A stretch of 64,000 nt of DNA from Mariniphaga sp041684965 (GTDB taxonomy: Bacteria > Bacteroidota > Bacteroidia > Bacteroidales > Prolixibacteraceae). Below the pieces are notes generated by a model. The model did no database searches. It saw only the letters and a list, made by a program, of their open reading frames with translations, and was not told the DNA's origin. The first letter of the stretch is position 1; every line of letters starts with the position of its first letter. Positions 8,593 to 18,076 of this stretch are shown here, piece after piece. Where the stretch lies: NCBI GenBank assembly GCA_041684965.1, contig JAWLGR010000001.1, forward strand, positions 418,779 through 482,778, read 5' to 3'. The translations under genes and the position numbers were made by a program.

Positions 8593-9723
8593 TTAATTCC
8601 TGAGTTTTTTAAATTCAGGAAATACTCTTTCTGCATTTTTGTAATAAATTTTTTCAATGACCGGTTTGGGCAACAGAAGACCTTTAAACTCACCATTTAC
8701 CTTCCATGATGACATTGTTTCATTGGAAGTAAGAAATTTCCAGTCACTTGTCCACTCTTCATGAACCAGTTGCTTTAATTTTACAGGATCTTGTTCCGAA
8801 CCCAGATAATCGCCTCTGTCGGTGCCATAAATTATGTGATCCTGGTATTTAATAAAGAAATCGCGTACATTTTCCCAATCTTCACGGGCCTGTGCCTGGA
8901 TGTGGCACATTCGTTCAGCCAGATCGGCCGTTGCATTCGGAAATCTGTCAAAAAAATCAGCCATTTCATTTACACTCCATTCCAGGCTTGCCAGGTGTGC
9001 CCCCATAAATTTAAGATTTGGATGTTTCATCAGCATCCGGTCGCGGGCTTCAATCTGATCTTCGTAGGAAGGGAATTCGGGATGCAGGTACATATGATAC
9101 TCCGGGTGATCCTTAAAATACGCCCTGTCATTGTTTACGGTCATTTCCTCAAGTGGTAACCAGCAGTTGCGCGGTTCTCCAAGGTGGCCAACAAGGGGAA
9201 TATCTTTTTCTTCGAGGTAATTAAAAACAGGATCAAATTTAGGATCGTCAATCATGATAAACTGGTCATCCCTGTTTTTTTCAACCATTCCAATATTCTT
9301 CCAGACTTTTACACCAATAGCTCCCATATTAAATGATTCATCAAGATAGGCAATGGTTTTTTCAGCCCATTTGTCATCTTCCCAGTTTTGAAGGGAAATG
9401 GTGGTTATATATTCCAGATGTTTCGGGAAGTTGTTTTTCTGATATATAGCCAGATCTCTTTGTTCTTCAATGGTCATTCCGAGCGGAGCATCGGTGTTTA
9501 TTGTCAGTATTCTGAAATTATTTTCAACTGCCTGTTCCATAAAGGCAGGGTTTTTAGTATTCACATGACAATGGATATCAATCTTATTCATTGTATTGAA
9601 ATCAGCTTCTGATAAATATTCTTCCTTTGAGTTATCACAGGAAACAAAAGCTTTCACTGTCAATAGTAATGCAATCATGCTTAAGGAAATTGATTTTCCC
9701 GGGTATCGATATTTTACTTTCAT
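8593..9723 (-). CDS. Amidohydrolase_2-type metal-dependent hydrolase, lipoprotein-like
   Basis: 376 aa. A hydrophobic segment and a lipobox-like FVSC (Cys29) suggest export and lipid attachment. The mature part is a TIM-barrel amidohydrolase: metal-binding H51-x-H53 in KIDIHCHV, later histidines in PLVGHLGEPRN and KFMGAHLASLEW, and the terminal aspartate motif IIYGTDRGD. This order matches the ACMSD/Amidohydrolase_2 family, which hydrolyses or decarboxylates small cyclic substrates or lactones. In this setting it may open a sugar lactone; that is inference. The gene lies between the propeller gene and the PL14-like lyase on the same strand. Confidence 0.75.
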   Translation of the reverse strand: MKVKYRYPGKSISLSMIALLLTVKAFVSCDNSKEEYLSEADFNTMNKIDIHCHVNTKNPAFMEQAVENNFRILTINTDAPLGMTIEEQRDLAIYQKNNFPKHLEYITTISLQNWEDDKWAEKTIAYLDESFNMGAIGVKVWKNIGMVEKNRDDQFIMIDDPKFDPVFNYLEEKDIPLVGHLGEPRNCWLPLEEMTVNNDRAYFKDHPEYHMYLHPEFPSYEDQIEARDRMLMKHPNLKFMGAHLASLEWSVNEMADFFDRFPNATADLAERMCHIQAQAREDWENVRDFFIKYQDHIIYGTDRGDYLGSEQDPVKLKQLVHEEWTSDWKFLTSNETMSSWKVNGEFKGLLLPKPVIEKIYYKNAERVFPEFKKLRN

Positions 9724-9796
9724 TTTTTTAAATAATTAATTGTTGGGTAATTATTTTCATAATATACTATTAAAAAGTTACTAAATCAAATGTAGT

Positions 9797-11167
9797 TTAT
9801 TTTCTTGGTCCGATATATTTTTTGGCAATCACAATATTGTCAATAAAAAGCACCTGGTCGCTTGGAGCTACGTCAGAACCTCCGTGGTATACATTTAACC
9901 AAACAGTTTCAATTTTAAGGTCAGACGTTTTTCTATAACTTAAATCGGTTTTTTCATAAGCCGGTAGTCCGTCTATCCAGCCTCTGAGAATACCATCGTT
10001 TAGTTCTGGTGTATTTAATTTGACATACATTTCAACACAGTACCACCGGTTCTTTTCGAGGTATCCTCTGTTTTCATTATTCCATACCCAATGACTTCCC
10101 CATTGTCCCCTCATGTCGGCATGATATACATAATTTCCAATGGGAGTTTTTCCATTCGTTGTCCTTTCATACAGACCTCTGGCTGACCATCCGTTGTAGC
10201 CGTCGGAGGGCCTGCCACCCCAGCCTCCCCTGTCGTATGTTCCTGCTATGCCGGGAAATTTACCGCCGAATGAAGGAGACCATCCATCTCCAATCCGGAG
10301 GTAATATCTGAAGTATATCTCCTCAGGTTCGGAACCTGTTTTTTGTTTGAACTTATAGGTAATGCTGAGTCCTGAATTTTTACCTTCGGGTACAGTAACC
10401 TGAAGTGCATTGCCATCGAATGGTATGAATTTTTCTTTTTCATTTGAAGTTACCACAGGATGCCCTGACGTATTCCAGTTAAGACCCCAGTTCGGGTTTT
10501 CGAAATCGGTAAACAGCACTACATCAGGATCGGTTTCAATATTTTTATCATTTTTATAGAATTGTGCAATTCCTCCGGTTTTTTCTCCTTCCAGTACTGC
10601 AGGATTAAGGCTAATTTCATTTCCGGAAATAATAATACCCTTTCCGGCGATTAATTTATTCTGCTTATTATTCCAGACTGAAAAATCACTCTGATTGATA
10701 TTTTGTGAAACGGAAGTTTCAAAGACCGGGTCTTCTTCGATCAACGGGTTTACCAGGGTTTCAGCGCTTTCGGCATGCTGTGCATAAGGTATGCTCGCTA
10801 TCTGGCTTAATCCTGTCAATGTATATGCAGAGCCACCGTTTGGGTCTGTTTCAGTTTTAATGAAATAAGGTCCTTTCGTCCAGTCGATGTCTTTAAAATT
10901 TGGTTTCCACCAGGATTTGTTTCCGGTGCCAATTTCAATGTTTACCAATCCATTGGCATTGGTGGCAGTTGAATGGGTCTCGCTATAAACGACCGGCCCT
11001 TCTGCTGAACCTTGATGGATACTTACCTGAATGCCTACAGATGCATTTGCAATCATAGCATTATCATTATTCCGGATAACAGTCTGGTAGTTCATTTTTT
11101 GAGGGGACTGAGCCCATAATCCCGGCGCTATGAACAGGGTCAAAATGATGTAAACGATTTTTTTCAT
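9797..11167 (-). CDS. Adapter-domain protein with PL14-like lyase domain
   Basis: 456 aa with signal peptide MKKIVYIILTLFIAPGLWAQ. Residues about 24-190 are the adapter domain seen four times in this window: MNYQTVIRNNDN at its start, VVYSETHSTATNANGLVNIEIG in the middle, PYFIKTETDPNGG, a SIPYAQHAESAE segment and a DPVFETSVSQNI...WNNKQNKL tail. Residues about 215-456 resemble polysaccharide lyase family 14 (alginate/glucuronan lyase-like jelly roll): GGKFPGIAG, GWSARGLYE, YVYHADMRGQWG, RWYCVEMYVKLN, then the final strand LFIDNIVIAKKYIGP. The protein would cut a polyuronate outside the cell. The catalytic tyrosine/lysine cannot be placed with confidence. Confidence 0.75.
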   Translation of the reverse strand: MKKIVYIILTLFIAPGLWAQSPQKMNYQTVIRNNDNAMIANASVGIQVSIHQGSAEGPVVYSETHSTATNANGLVNIEIGTGNKSWWKPNFKDIDWTKGPYFIKTETDPNGGSAYTLTGLSQIASIPYAQHAESAETLVNPLIEEDPVFETSVSQNINQSDFSVWNNKQNKLIAGKGIIISGNEISLNPAVLEGEKTGGIAQFYKNDKNIETDPDVVLFTDFENPNWGLNWNTSGHPVVTSNEKEKFIPFDGNALQVTVPEGKNSGLSITYKFKQKTGSEPEEIYFRYYLRIGDGWSPSFGGKFPGIAGTYDRGGWGGRPSDGYNGWSARGLYERTTNGKTPIGNYVYHADMRGQWGSHWVWNNENRGYLEKNRWYCVEMYVKLNTPELNDGILRGWIDGLPAYEKTDLSYRKTSDLKIETVWLNVYHGGSDVAPSDQVLFIDNIVIAKKYIGPRK

Positions 11168-11199
11168 GGTTATTAATTTTTATTCTAATATTTTAATGA

Positions 11200-13275
11200 T
11201 TAATAAATTGACATTTTTTTTGTCTGGCTAAAACTTCCGGCAGAAAGTTTATAAAAATAGGTTCCTACCGCTAATGAGTCGGCATTAAAGATAACCTTGT
11301 ATTCACCTTCTGACTGGGTTTTATTAACCAGGGTGGAAATTTCCTTTCCTTGTGCATCAAGAACTTGTAACATTACATGACATCTTTCAGGCAACTGATA
11401 ACGGATGGTGGTTGATGCATTAAACGGATTCGGGTAATTATCGGCCAGATTGTATTTTTTATTTCCAGGTAACAGTTGTGAACCTGTAACCGGTTGTCGG
11501 GTCAATTTATATACATGCCGTTCATAAGGTTTAAAATGGTCTTTGAAAGACCCGGAAGCGGAAGTAATCGTCCGGTCTTCAAACAATACCTGTATGGTTG
11601 TTTCAGCAGGTAAATCTTTAACCGAAAAGGTAATTTCTCCTGCATCATTGTTTTCGGTATTTACTGCAATAACGTATTCAAACTCATTGCTGCTTCTTTT
11701 ATAGATATTCTCAATTTTACCAGAATTATCCTGGCAAAGTCCTTTTTTTCCATTCACATCAATGGTAACTGCCGGAGGAAGCAGGAGATGATTTATTTGG
11801 TTAATTTCGTTTGCAATTTTCGTTAATGAATTCCAGATGGGGTTTGCACCGGATAGAGACCAGTAAAAAATTCCATTGGCTCCGTGAATTATTGCCAGAT
11901 AGGCTTCTGCAAAACTCATATATGCCTGCTCTGAAGAACGGTCGTAAGCTTTCAAAAAAGCAATAAAAGGTTTTTCTTCACTGGTTTCCTGCTGTAAAAG
12001 GTCAGCTCTTTTTCCAATTTCACTGATTGAGGAACCAAAGGCAGGATATACATCGTAACCCTGATAATCTGCAATGTCTTTATAATGTCCAAATGCTCCT
12101 GCACGCCAACCAATTTCAAGTGCATAAATTGGATGGATTGAATCTCCTTTCCGGATGGCATCTTTGATTCCCATGCACCATTCCAGTGGTGCATAGAAAT
12201 CCGGAAACCCTGAATGATCTGGTTCGTCAACCGAAGACCAGCCTAATAATGCCGGATGATCTTTATGAAACGAGCAGACATTTGTTATGAAATTCAGACA
12301 TTCCTGCTCCGTTTTAAAATAATCAGGTATTACCGGATAGCGAACATCGTGCTGAAAGACACCAATTGTTTTGAGTCCTCTTGAATGACAGGCATCGAGA
12401 AATTCCGTAAAGCCATAGTGATAGGGCATTTTATCCCATATATTTTTTTCTTCATAAGGTCTGCTTTTATTCATCCAGTTATAAAATAAAAGGGTATTGA
12501 AGCCACCATCAGCCACCTGTTGGAATCTGGCTTCCGACATACCTGTCCATCCGGCAGCTAAACCTATCGGGAAAAAAGGTTTTCCATCTGCATACCAGGG
12601 TGTATTTTTATCCATTTCAGGAAAAATATTATTTTCTGCCGGATAATATCCGGGTGTATCGGCTTCTACTGTCAGTAATTCTTTTGATTTGGCCAGCTCT
12701 ATCCTGTCAATTGCCAAATCAGACTTTAAACCGCGACTGTATGTGCCATCACCAATTTTAAAACGATATTTTCCCTCGCCAGCTTTTATTGCAGTTGGTA
12801 TTACAGTGATTACCTGTACTTTCCATTTGTGGTCGAAGTTACCTCCCAGACCTCCGATTTTTATAAAGCCTGAGCCATTGTGTGCAAATACAGGTTCAGG
12901 ACCATATAAAGCTGGAACATTGTCTTTGTAACGGATGCCAAGATACAAGGTATCGCCTGGTGCAATTGCTGAAGTATAAAATTCGGCATTAGTCGACATC
13001 CTGATGGTACGGGCTTTAATTAAATCGGGATGTTCGGGTGCATCTGAAAATACCCAATAGTCAGTGGATGTTTCCTGATGAATGAATTCTCCATAACTTC
13101 CCCCTCCCGGAATATTTGGGCCTTCCCAGTTGAATTGTACCAGGTATATTTCAGACGATGGAGAAAAATCATCGTTGTCACCGAAATTATTTACAATTTT
13201 ATCCTGTGCCTGTATAAGTAGATGAACCGGCAAGACCAGAAAGACTATAAGCCACTTTTTGTATAAGATTCTCAT
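11200..13275 (-). CDS. T9SS-secreted TIM-barrel glycoside hydrolase
   Basis: 691 aa. Signal peptide 1-23, an N-terminal sandwich-like domain (about 30-200), then a TIM barrel from about 225 (PWYADGKPFFPIGLAAGW, NTLLFYNWMNKSRPY, GVFQHDVRYP). The motif GWSSVDEPDHSG places a likely acid/base glutamate at E351; the nucleophile was not assigned. After a sandwich linker the last 80 residues form a T9SS type A sorting domain (NLADNYPNPFNASTTIRYQL, then GKEISTLVNK, and LAVGTYFYKLSAG...KKMSIY). Secretion through the type IX system to the cell surface or medium is therefore expected. The family could be GH2-, GH35- or GH5-related and is not resolved. Confidence 0.75.
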   Translation of the reverse strand: MRILYKKWLIVFLVLPVHLLIQAQDKIVNNFGDNDDFSPSSEIYLVQFNWEGPNIPGGGSYGEFIHQETSTDYWVFSDAPEHPDLIKARTIRMSTNAEFYTSAIAPGDTLYLGIRYKDNVPALYGPEPVFAHNGSGFIKIGGLGGNFDHKWKVQVITVIPTAIKAGEGKYRFKIGDGTYSRGLKSDLAIDRIELAKSKELLTVEADTPGYYPAENNIFPEMDKNTPWYADGKPFFPIGLAAGWTGMSEARFQQVADGGFNTLLFYNWMNKSRPYEEKNIWDKMPYHYGFTEFLDACHSRGLKTIGVFQHDVRYPVIPDYFKTEQECLNFITNVCSFHKDHPALLGWSSVDEPDHSGFPDFYAPLEWCMGIKDAIRKGDSIHPIYALEIGWRAGAFGHYKDIADYQGYDVYPAFGSSISEIGKRADLLQQETSEEKPFIAFLKAYDRSSEQAYMSFAEAYLAIIHGANGIFYWSLSGANPIWNSLTKIANEINQINHLLLPPAVTIDVNGKKGLCQDNSGKIENIYKRSSNEFEYVIAVNTENNDAGEITFSVKDLPAETTIQVLFEDRTITSASGSFKDHFKPYERHVYKLTRQPVTGSQLLPGNKKYNLADNYPNPFNASTTIRYQLPERCHVMLQVLDAQGKEISTLVNKTQSEGEYKVIFNADSLAVGTYFYKLSAGSFSQTKKMSIY

Positions 13276-13322
13276 TAGTTGTTGATTTTCTAATACTATA
13301 TAATTTCAGGAAAAGAAATAAA

Positions 13323-15584
13323 TTAATGAACGACCATTACTTCATCCCAATCTTTAATCATTTTATTTCCAAATATATCTTTCGCTTCAATCTGTACTTT
13401 ATACAAGCCAAAGCCCATTTCCTTAATTTTACTGCCAAACACACTGTCTGAGCTGGTGCGATCTCCGTTCATTCCGTTATCAAAAAGTTCGATATCAAAA
13501 GTCTTAACAGGGGTACCTGCCATACTTGGAGTATCTGTCAATGTAAACCTGGCACGGACTTCTGAAATTTCACCACCATCAAACAAACTGGCATGGATTG
13601 TATTATCTCCATACATTTTTACCCATTGGAGTTCTGGTGGTGTTTTATCATTTCCTTCTATTCTTATATTAACAACACCCCGTTTGATGATATGATCAGG
13701 ATAATCGGGCAACCAGTATTCATAAAAAAACTTAGCATTATGGCCATTGGGAGTATTGGAAGCAATTACCGGTATGGAATATTTTGCTGATCCTCCAACA
13801 TGATCATAGCTTCCCCAGTTATCCGATTTGCGGACATGTATTCCTGCCGGATTAATATACGAATCGGTTGAATACAGCAAAGCCCTGTGATATCTTCCAT
13901 TGTCGTTAATTAATATGACAATAGATTCTCCAGGATTGGCAATACCGTCGCCATTACCTTTTCCCAGGAAAGTTGAAACAGTATCGTCACCGGCAGCAGC
14001 TACTTCAAATTCTTTACCGTCAGCAATTATGAAGTCGGTTGTTAAAGGACTATCGGTTTTTATCGGGACATCTATATTATTGACCCATTCATTTCCATTT
14101 TCATCACGGATAATGAGTTTCAATCGCTCAATTTCAACGGTGTCACTTACAATAAAAGTAAACTCAGCCGGCGAAGTTTTAATTTCACCTGGTTTAATAT
14201 TCTGAACGACGGATTCTGCTTTAGTGATATCAGCACTTTTTCTGAATGCTTCAAGTCCTGCAGTTAATTGCCCGCTTGATTTGGTTCCTTTATTCAACAA
14301 CTTCACAGCAATGTTAGCCTCTTTATTATGGGTAGCCCATTCCCTGTTAACGATTTTCCAGGAAGCAACTGCAATGTTGGCAGCTTCTTCTTTTTTGCTG
14401 ATACCAATCTCATGAAGGTCACCGTTTAGTTTTATCTTTAACCGTCCGGAATTGTCGCTTTTAATTGTTTGAACCGATGATTTCTCTTTCTCGGGTAAAA
14501 TATCAACAAGTTGATATTCCTGGTTTTTTTCATAAATTGGTGGTGTTGTAATGGTCACATTTACATACGGCAATAATTCCCCATCGGGCATAAAAGTTCT
14601 TGATGAGCTTCGAAAACCTTTTTTATCCACATTTTCAAGGATAGTAAATCCTGAAATATTTCTGTCGGATTCCACAAGGTAGTCCCATACTTCGAAAGAT
14701 GGGTAAACATCGATATGGTGCCATTTTGAAGGCTTTGAAGGTGGATTCCTGAAGCTTTTCAACAAAAAATCAAACATCTCACCAAGACCGGCAGTAGAAT
14801 GTCCGGCATCATAAATTGCATATTCATAATTATCCATCACCTGGGTCCAGACTTTATTCATGTCTTTATGATAAGCCCGGATAAAATCCTTGTCTCCATA
14901 ATTGAGGCGGACATTGAGGCCGTTGTAGTTGTTATACAAATCCTGGTGGCGATATTCTGCAGGAAAATCTATTGGCCCTACAACAAATTCCGTTGAACCA
15001 CAGAAGTTGCCTGCAGCTGATACCAGGTGCGGATACTTGCCAGCTATCCAAAATGTCATAAATCCTCCCATTGAAAGGCCTGAGATAGCTCTGTTCTCCC
15101 GGTTGGCAATAGTCCGGTAATTTGCATCGATATGATTAACCAGTTCAGGGAAATACAACGGAAATTGTCTGTATGTCTCTACCGGCCCGATATTGTGTGG
15201 TCTTAAATAATACTCCTGATTTGGCCGCCGGTTGTATCCGTCTGCCTTTACTACAATTACGTCATTTAATGCTACATAATTTGCGATGTTATCTCTATCA
15301 TTGCTGTCACCCTGGTCAGCCTGAAAGCTGGTAACACTTCCAAAATATCGTTGAGACCAGCCATGGTAATAATAAATCACCGGATATTCTTTGTTATTAT
15401 TTTTATAGTAATCTGGCGGCAGAAACACCCGAAAGTTTCTAAACTCCCCCAGTAAATTACTGTAATGGCTGTTGTCGAGGATAATTGCTTCCTGAGCATT
15501 TGTTTGCCTGGCAAAGATTATACAAACCAATACAATGATTGATTTTAAAATTAACCGGTTTGTCAATGATTTAATTAAATCCAT
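13323..15584 (-). CDS. Secreted esterase D-like alpha/beta hydrolase with C-terminal sandwich domains
   Basis: The start at 15584 is preferred because MDLIKSLTNRLILKSIIVLVCIIFARQTNAQ is then a clean signal peptide; an in-frame ATG ten codons earlier (15614) is possible. The product is 753 aa. The first part is an esterase of the PF00756 type (feruloyl/acetyl esterase or S-formylglutathione hydrolase-like): YPVIYYYHGWSQ forms the oxyanion region and GLSMGG holds the nucleophile serine (residue 171), with a likely catalytic histidine in YDAGHSTAG. The remaining 450 residues are beta-rich, with no family recognised. Removal of ester decorations from polysaccharide is the likely job. Confidence 0.75.
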   Translation of the reverse strand: MDLIKSLTNRLILKSIIVLVCIIFARQTNAQEAIILDNSHYSNLLGEFRNFRVFLPPDYYKNNNKEYPVIYYYHGWSQRYFGSVTSFQADQGDSNDRDNIANYVALNDVIVVKADGYNRRPNQEYYLRPHNIGPVETYRQFPLYFPELVNHIDANYRTIANRENRAISGLSMGGFMTFWIAGKYPHLVSAAGNFCGSTEFVVGPIDFPAEYRHQDLYNNYNGLNVRLNYGDKDFIRAYHKDMNKVWTQVMDNYEYAIYDAGHSTAGLGEMFDFLLKSFRNPPSKPSKWHHIDVYPSFEVWDYLVESDRNISGFTILENVDKKGFRSSSRTFMPDGELLPYVNVTITTPPIYEKNQEYQLVDILPEKEKSSVQTIKSDNSGRLKIKLNGDLHEIGISKKEEAANIAVASWKIVNREWATHNKEANIAVKLLNKGTKSSGQLTAGLEAFRKSADITKAESVVQNIKPGEIKTSPAEFTFIVSDTVEIERLKLIIRDENGNEWVNNIDVPIKTDSPLTTDFIIADGKEFEVAAAGDDTVSTFLGKGNGDGIANPGESIVILINDNGRYHRALLYSTDSYINPAGIHVRKSDNWGSYDHVGGSAKYSIPVIASNTPNGHNAKFFYEYWLPDYPDHIIKRGVVNIRIEGNDKTPPELQWVKMYGDNTIHASLFDGGEISEVRARFTLTDTPSMAGTPVKTFDIELFDNGMNGDRTSSDSVFGSKIKEMGFGLYKVQIEAKDIFGNKMIKDWDEVMVVH

Positions 15585-15626
15585 ATTATTAATTTTAAGA
15601 TTCGATGCATCCATTATTTTATTTTT

Positions 15627-16382
15627 TCATTCATCCATAATATGACTCTTGCTTATATATTCCATATCTTTCTGAGATTTGAAATAATCCATCCAGATAT
15701 AATGGAGGGTTTTACCTTCCTGCACTTCAACGCTATGTTTTGATCCCAGTGGTATATGCAACAGGATTTTTTCCAGAAACTCTGCTTCCTTATTATCAGC
15801 TTTTACGATGCAGTGATTATTTGCCAGCCCGAAAAATAATTGCTCAAGCATAGGATGCTCGTGCTCATCAATTTTATCAGGTCCGCTTGTTTTAACTGAA
15901 CCCATACAGAAACGGGGAATTATATTTTCAGGCAACAGCATTCTGTTAATTGTTTTTGCACTTTTAATTGCTTCCTTGTATTGCCGGCATTGAGAATAAG
16001 ATATGAAAAAGGGAAAATTACTGATGTTTTTCTGAAGGCCAGCAATATCTTCAGGTAAAAGTTCCAATTCGATTTCTAAAACTTCGAGAACATCATTTAC
16101 GGCCGACAAGTATACGTCCTGACTCCCATAAGGCACAAACAATGAAATTTCGTTTACATTAAAAGTTTTGCTCCCTTCTTTTATTGTACCAGAGCCATTG
16201 AAAAATAAAAAAACATTAAGCGTTTTCTTTTTATTTATATGATGATATGTATTATCAGGTGTTACACTGAAATAGAATATATTAACGCCGTTTATTTCGT
16301 CAGGGAGAATTGGTTTACGCACAATTTTTCCATCTGCAATGCTGAGGTTCTCATTTCCACAAAATTGCTTATTGATCTCCAT
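15627..16382 (-). CDS. Cytoplasmic double-cupin-like protein
   Basis: 251 aa without a signal peptide, unusual in this block of exported proteins. The N-terminal half has a cupin-like run (NVFLFFNGSGTIKEGSKTFNVNEISLFVPYG) and the C-terminal half another (DEHEHPMLEQLFFGLAN, then LLHIPLGSKHSVEVQEGKTLHYIWMDYF), with histidines HEHP placed as metal ligands. Cupins with this two-lobe layout include sugar isomerases and small-molecule sensors. The start overlaps the end of the ceramidase-like gene by 14 bp, so translation is probably coupled to it. It could be the only cytoplasmic enzyme or sensor of this operon; no function is assigned. Confidence 0.6.
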   Translation of the reverse strand: MEINKQFCGNENLSIADGKIVRKPILPDEINGVNIFYFSVTPDNTYHHINKKKTLNVFLFFNGSGTIKEGSKTFNVNEISLFVPYGSQDVYLSAVNDVLEVLEIELELLPEDIAGLQKNISNFPFFISYSQCRQYKEAIKSAKTINRMLLPENIIPRFCMGSVKTSGPDKIDEHEHPMLEQLFFGLANNHCIVKADNKEAEFLEKILLHIPLGSKHSVEVQEGKTLHYIWMDYFKSQKDMEYISKSHIMDE

Positions 16383-17958
16383 ATATCCGGTCTAACAATT
16401 TATGTGATGATTTTGCCAGCAGATCGGGACTGCCGGGTAAAACGATAGCTACACTTGATTCATATCCTCCATGTTCCCGTTCATCATCAGTCGGAATATA
16501 AGAAATGTACTCATTTGCAATGCTGACAACGATTGGCTTTTTATCGGCATATGGTTTAATCATATCTTTTCCAATCTGATTAAAAATTTCACCTTGAGTG
16601 GCTAATAATACTTTATCATTTAATTGAAGAGCAAACAGATTGATGTCAAGCTGGTTTTTTTCTTTCCATTTCGGGCGAACCATATTTTGGGAGCCTTTTG
16701 CACGATAAAGTGCCCAAAATTTATTCTGAAGAATTCTTCTTTGCATGGGGTTTGTTTCCTTATCATACTGTGCTTCCAGTTCATCCATTTCTGCTTTTAG
16801 CTCTTCATCCGAATAGAACAGGCTTTCCTGTAACGGAAGGTAAACGGGTTCGGTAAACCAACCTAATTTGTTTAGGGGTTCCCATTTTGCCTTTTTATAC
16901 CTTTCAATGATTTCTGATGCAAGTTTTTCTCCATAATCTTTGGCAAATGAATGGGAATATTCTTTATTAAGAGGTCTCAGGTCACCGCAAGGACCCTGTC
17001 CAAACAAGGCTATACCTCCTAATTCTTCTTCAATATTTCTTTTGAGGTATCCAGGGAAATCAGCTGAAACATCGCCATTAACAACTTTTGAAGATACAAT
17101 AACAGCATGTGCTGCAAATCTCAAAAAGCTTCCCTTTAATTCGCCTGAATGCTTGTCGCGAATAAATAACGCCTGCAATTCGTCATCAACTTCACCGTAA
17201 GAAACATATTTTTTTTCCGGGTCCAGATATTTTTGGGGATCAACTCCAAGGTTCTTCACCCAATCTGCAATATGATCGGTAGCATCTATATGGTCATCAT
17301 AAATTTTACAGCCATCGTTAAACATAACAGTTCTGGTCCCGATTCCTTCAACATGGATACGCCGGTTGATGACATATTTTTTACCATCAATTTTTACATC
17401 CAGTGAAGCAATTTCAACTTCCGTTCTGTTATCCTTTGCTTGTTTAACTGCATTATAAACGGCTTCCTGGTATTTGTCGGGCTCTATTTCCGGAGTAGCG
17501 TGCCCATGAGTAGGTAAGAACAACAAGCGTTCTTTTTTTAAGCCCAATTTGTGAATCAGCGGTTCGCTTAAATGATCCAATTGCTTGTATCGAAGTAATG
17601 TCTCATCAAGTGTAACTATCGCCCATGCGCCGTTATTGTCTTCTCCATACATAGCAGAGACATAGATTGAGTCGGCGAGTTTTCTTGTTTCACCTGAACC
17701 TGGACGCCAGCGCCCTTCGACACGATCTGAAATGGAAAACTTTTCTTCTCTTCGGTATCTGTCTTTCGAAGCAGAAGTTTGCTCTGCAGAAACAGGATCT
17801 TCATAAATACCTGCTTCAGAAAGATTGACTTTGCCAAAACCTATTGTAAAAGAATGATCTTTGGATGTACAGCCAAATAAAAAAAGCACACTTAAAATGG
17901 TAAAAAAAGTATATTTAAGGCTATTGAATGATGTATTCATAATTCTAATTGCTTTCAT
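16369..17958 (-). CDS. Neutral/alkaline ceramidase-superfamily lipoprotein
   Basis: 529 aa with a lipobox LFGC (Cys30). The mature part opens with FTIGFGKVNLSE, has a long AWAIVTLDETLLRYKQLDHL segment and a metal-site-like LFLPTHGHATPE, which corresponds to the THTHSGP site of neutral/alkaline non-lysosomal ceramidases. Further hints are HAVIVSSKVVNGDVSADFPGYL and GIALFGQGPCGDLRP, the latter matching the family glycine/asparagine-rich loop region. In Bacteroidota carbohydrate loci this superfamily is often found next to glycosidases and its substrate there is uncertain; it may remove an N-acyl or other amide group. It is the first gene of the minus-strand block, facing the divergent gap at 17959-18076. 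Confidence 0.7.
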   Translation of the reverse strand: MKAIRIMNTSFNSLKYTFFTILSVLFLFGCTSKDHSFTIGFGKVNLSEAGIYEDPVSAEQTSASKDRYRREEKFSISDRVEGRWRPGSGETRKLADSIYVSAMYGEDNNGAWAIVTLDETLLRYKQLDHLSEPLIHKLGLKKERLLFLPTHGHATPEIEPDKYQEAVYNAVKQAKDNRTEVEIASLDVKIDGKKYVINRRIHVEGIGTRTVMFNDGCKIYDDHIDATDHIADWVKNLGVDPQKYLDPEKKYVSYGEVDDELQALFIRDKHSGELKGSFLRFAAHAVIVSSKVVNGDVSADFPGYLKRNIEEELGGIALFGQGPCGDLRPLNKEYSHSFAKDYGEKLASEIIERYKKAKWEPLNKLGWFTEPVYLPLQESLFYSDEELKAEMDELEAQYDKETNPMQRRILQNKFWALYRAKGSQNMVRPKWKEKNQLDINLFALQLNDKVLLATQGEIFNQIGKDMIKPYADKKPIVVSIANEYISYIPTDDEREHGGYESSVAIVLPGSPDLLAKSSHKLLDRIYGDQ

Positions 17959-18076
17959 TATCTTTTGTTGGTAAATATAATTATTTTATTTTTTTTGTTT
18001 GTTTTGTAAATGAAAGATTCCGAAAGAGACTGATTTTTTTTAACTTTATAGCCGAAATCTGACATATAAGATTATT
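17959..18076. promoter_or_regulatory. Divergent promoter gap between the two long gene blocks
   Basis: This 118-bp AT-rich gap separates a minus-strand block from a plus-strand block of about 29 kb, so it should carry both promoters. On the plus strand TAACTTTA at 18041-18048 resembles the Bacteroidota -7 element (TAnnTTTG), but no TTTG is found at the expected distance upstream. On the minus strand TATATTTA, just ahead of the ceramidase-like start, is a weaker candidate. The assignment rests mainly on gene layout. Confidence 0.4.
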
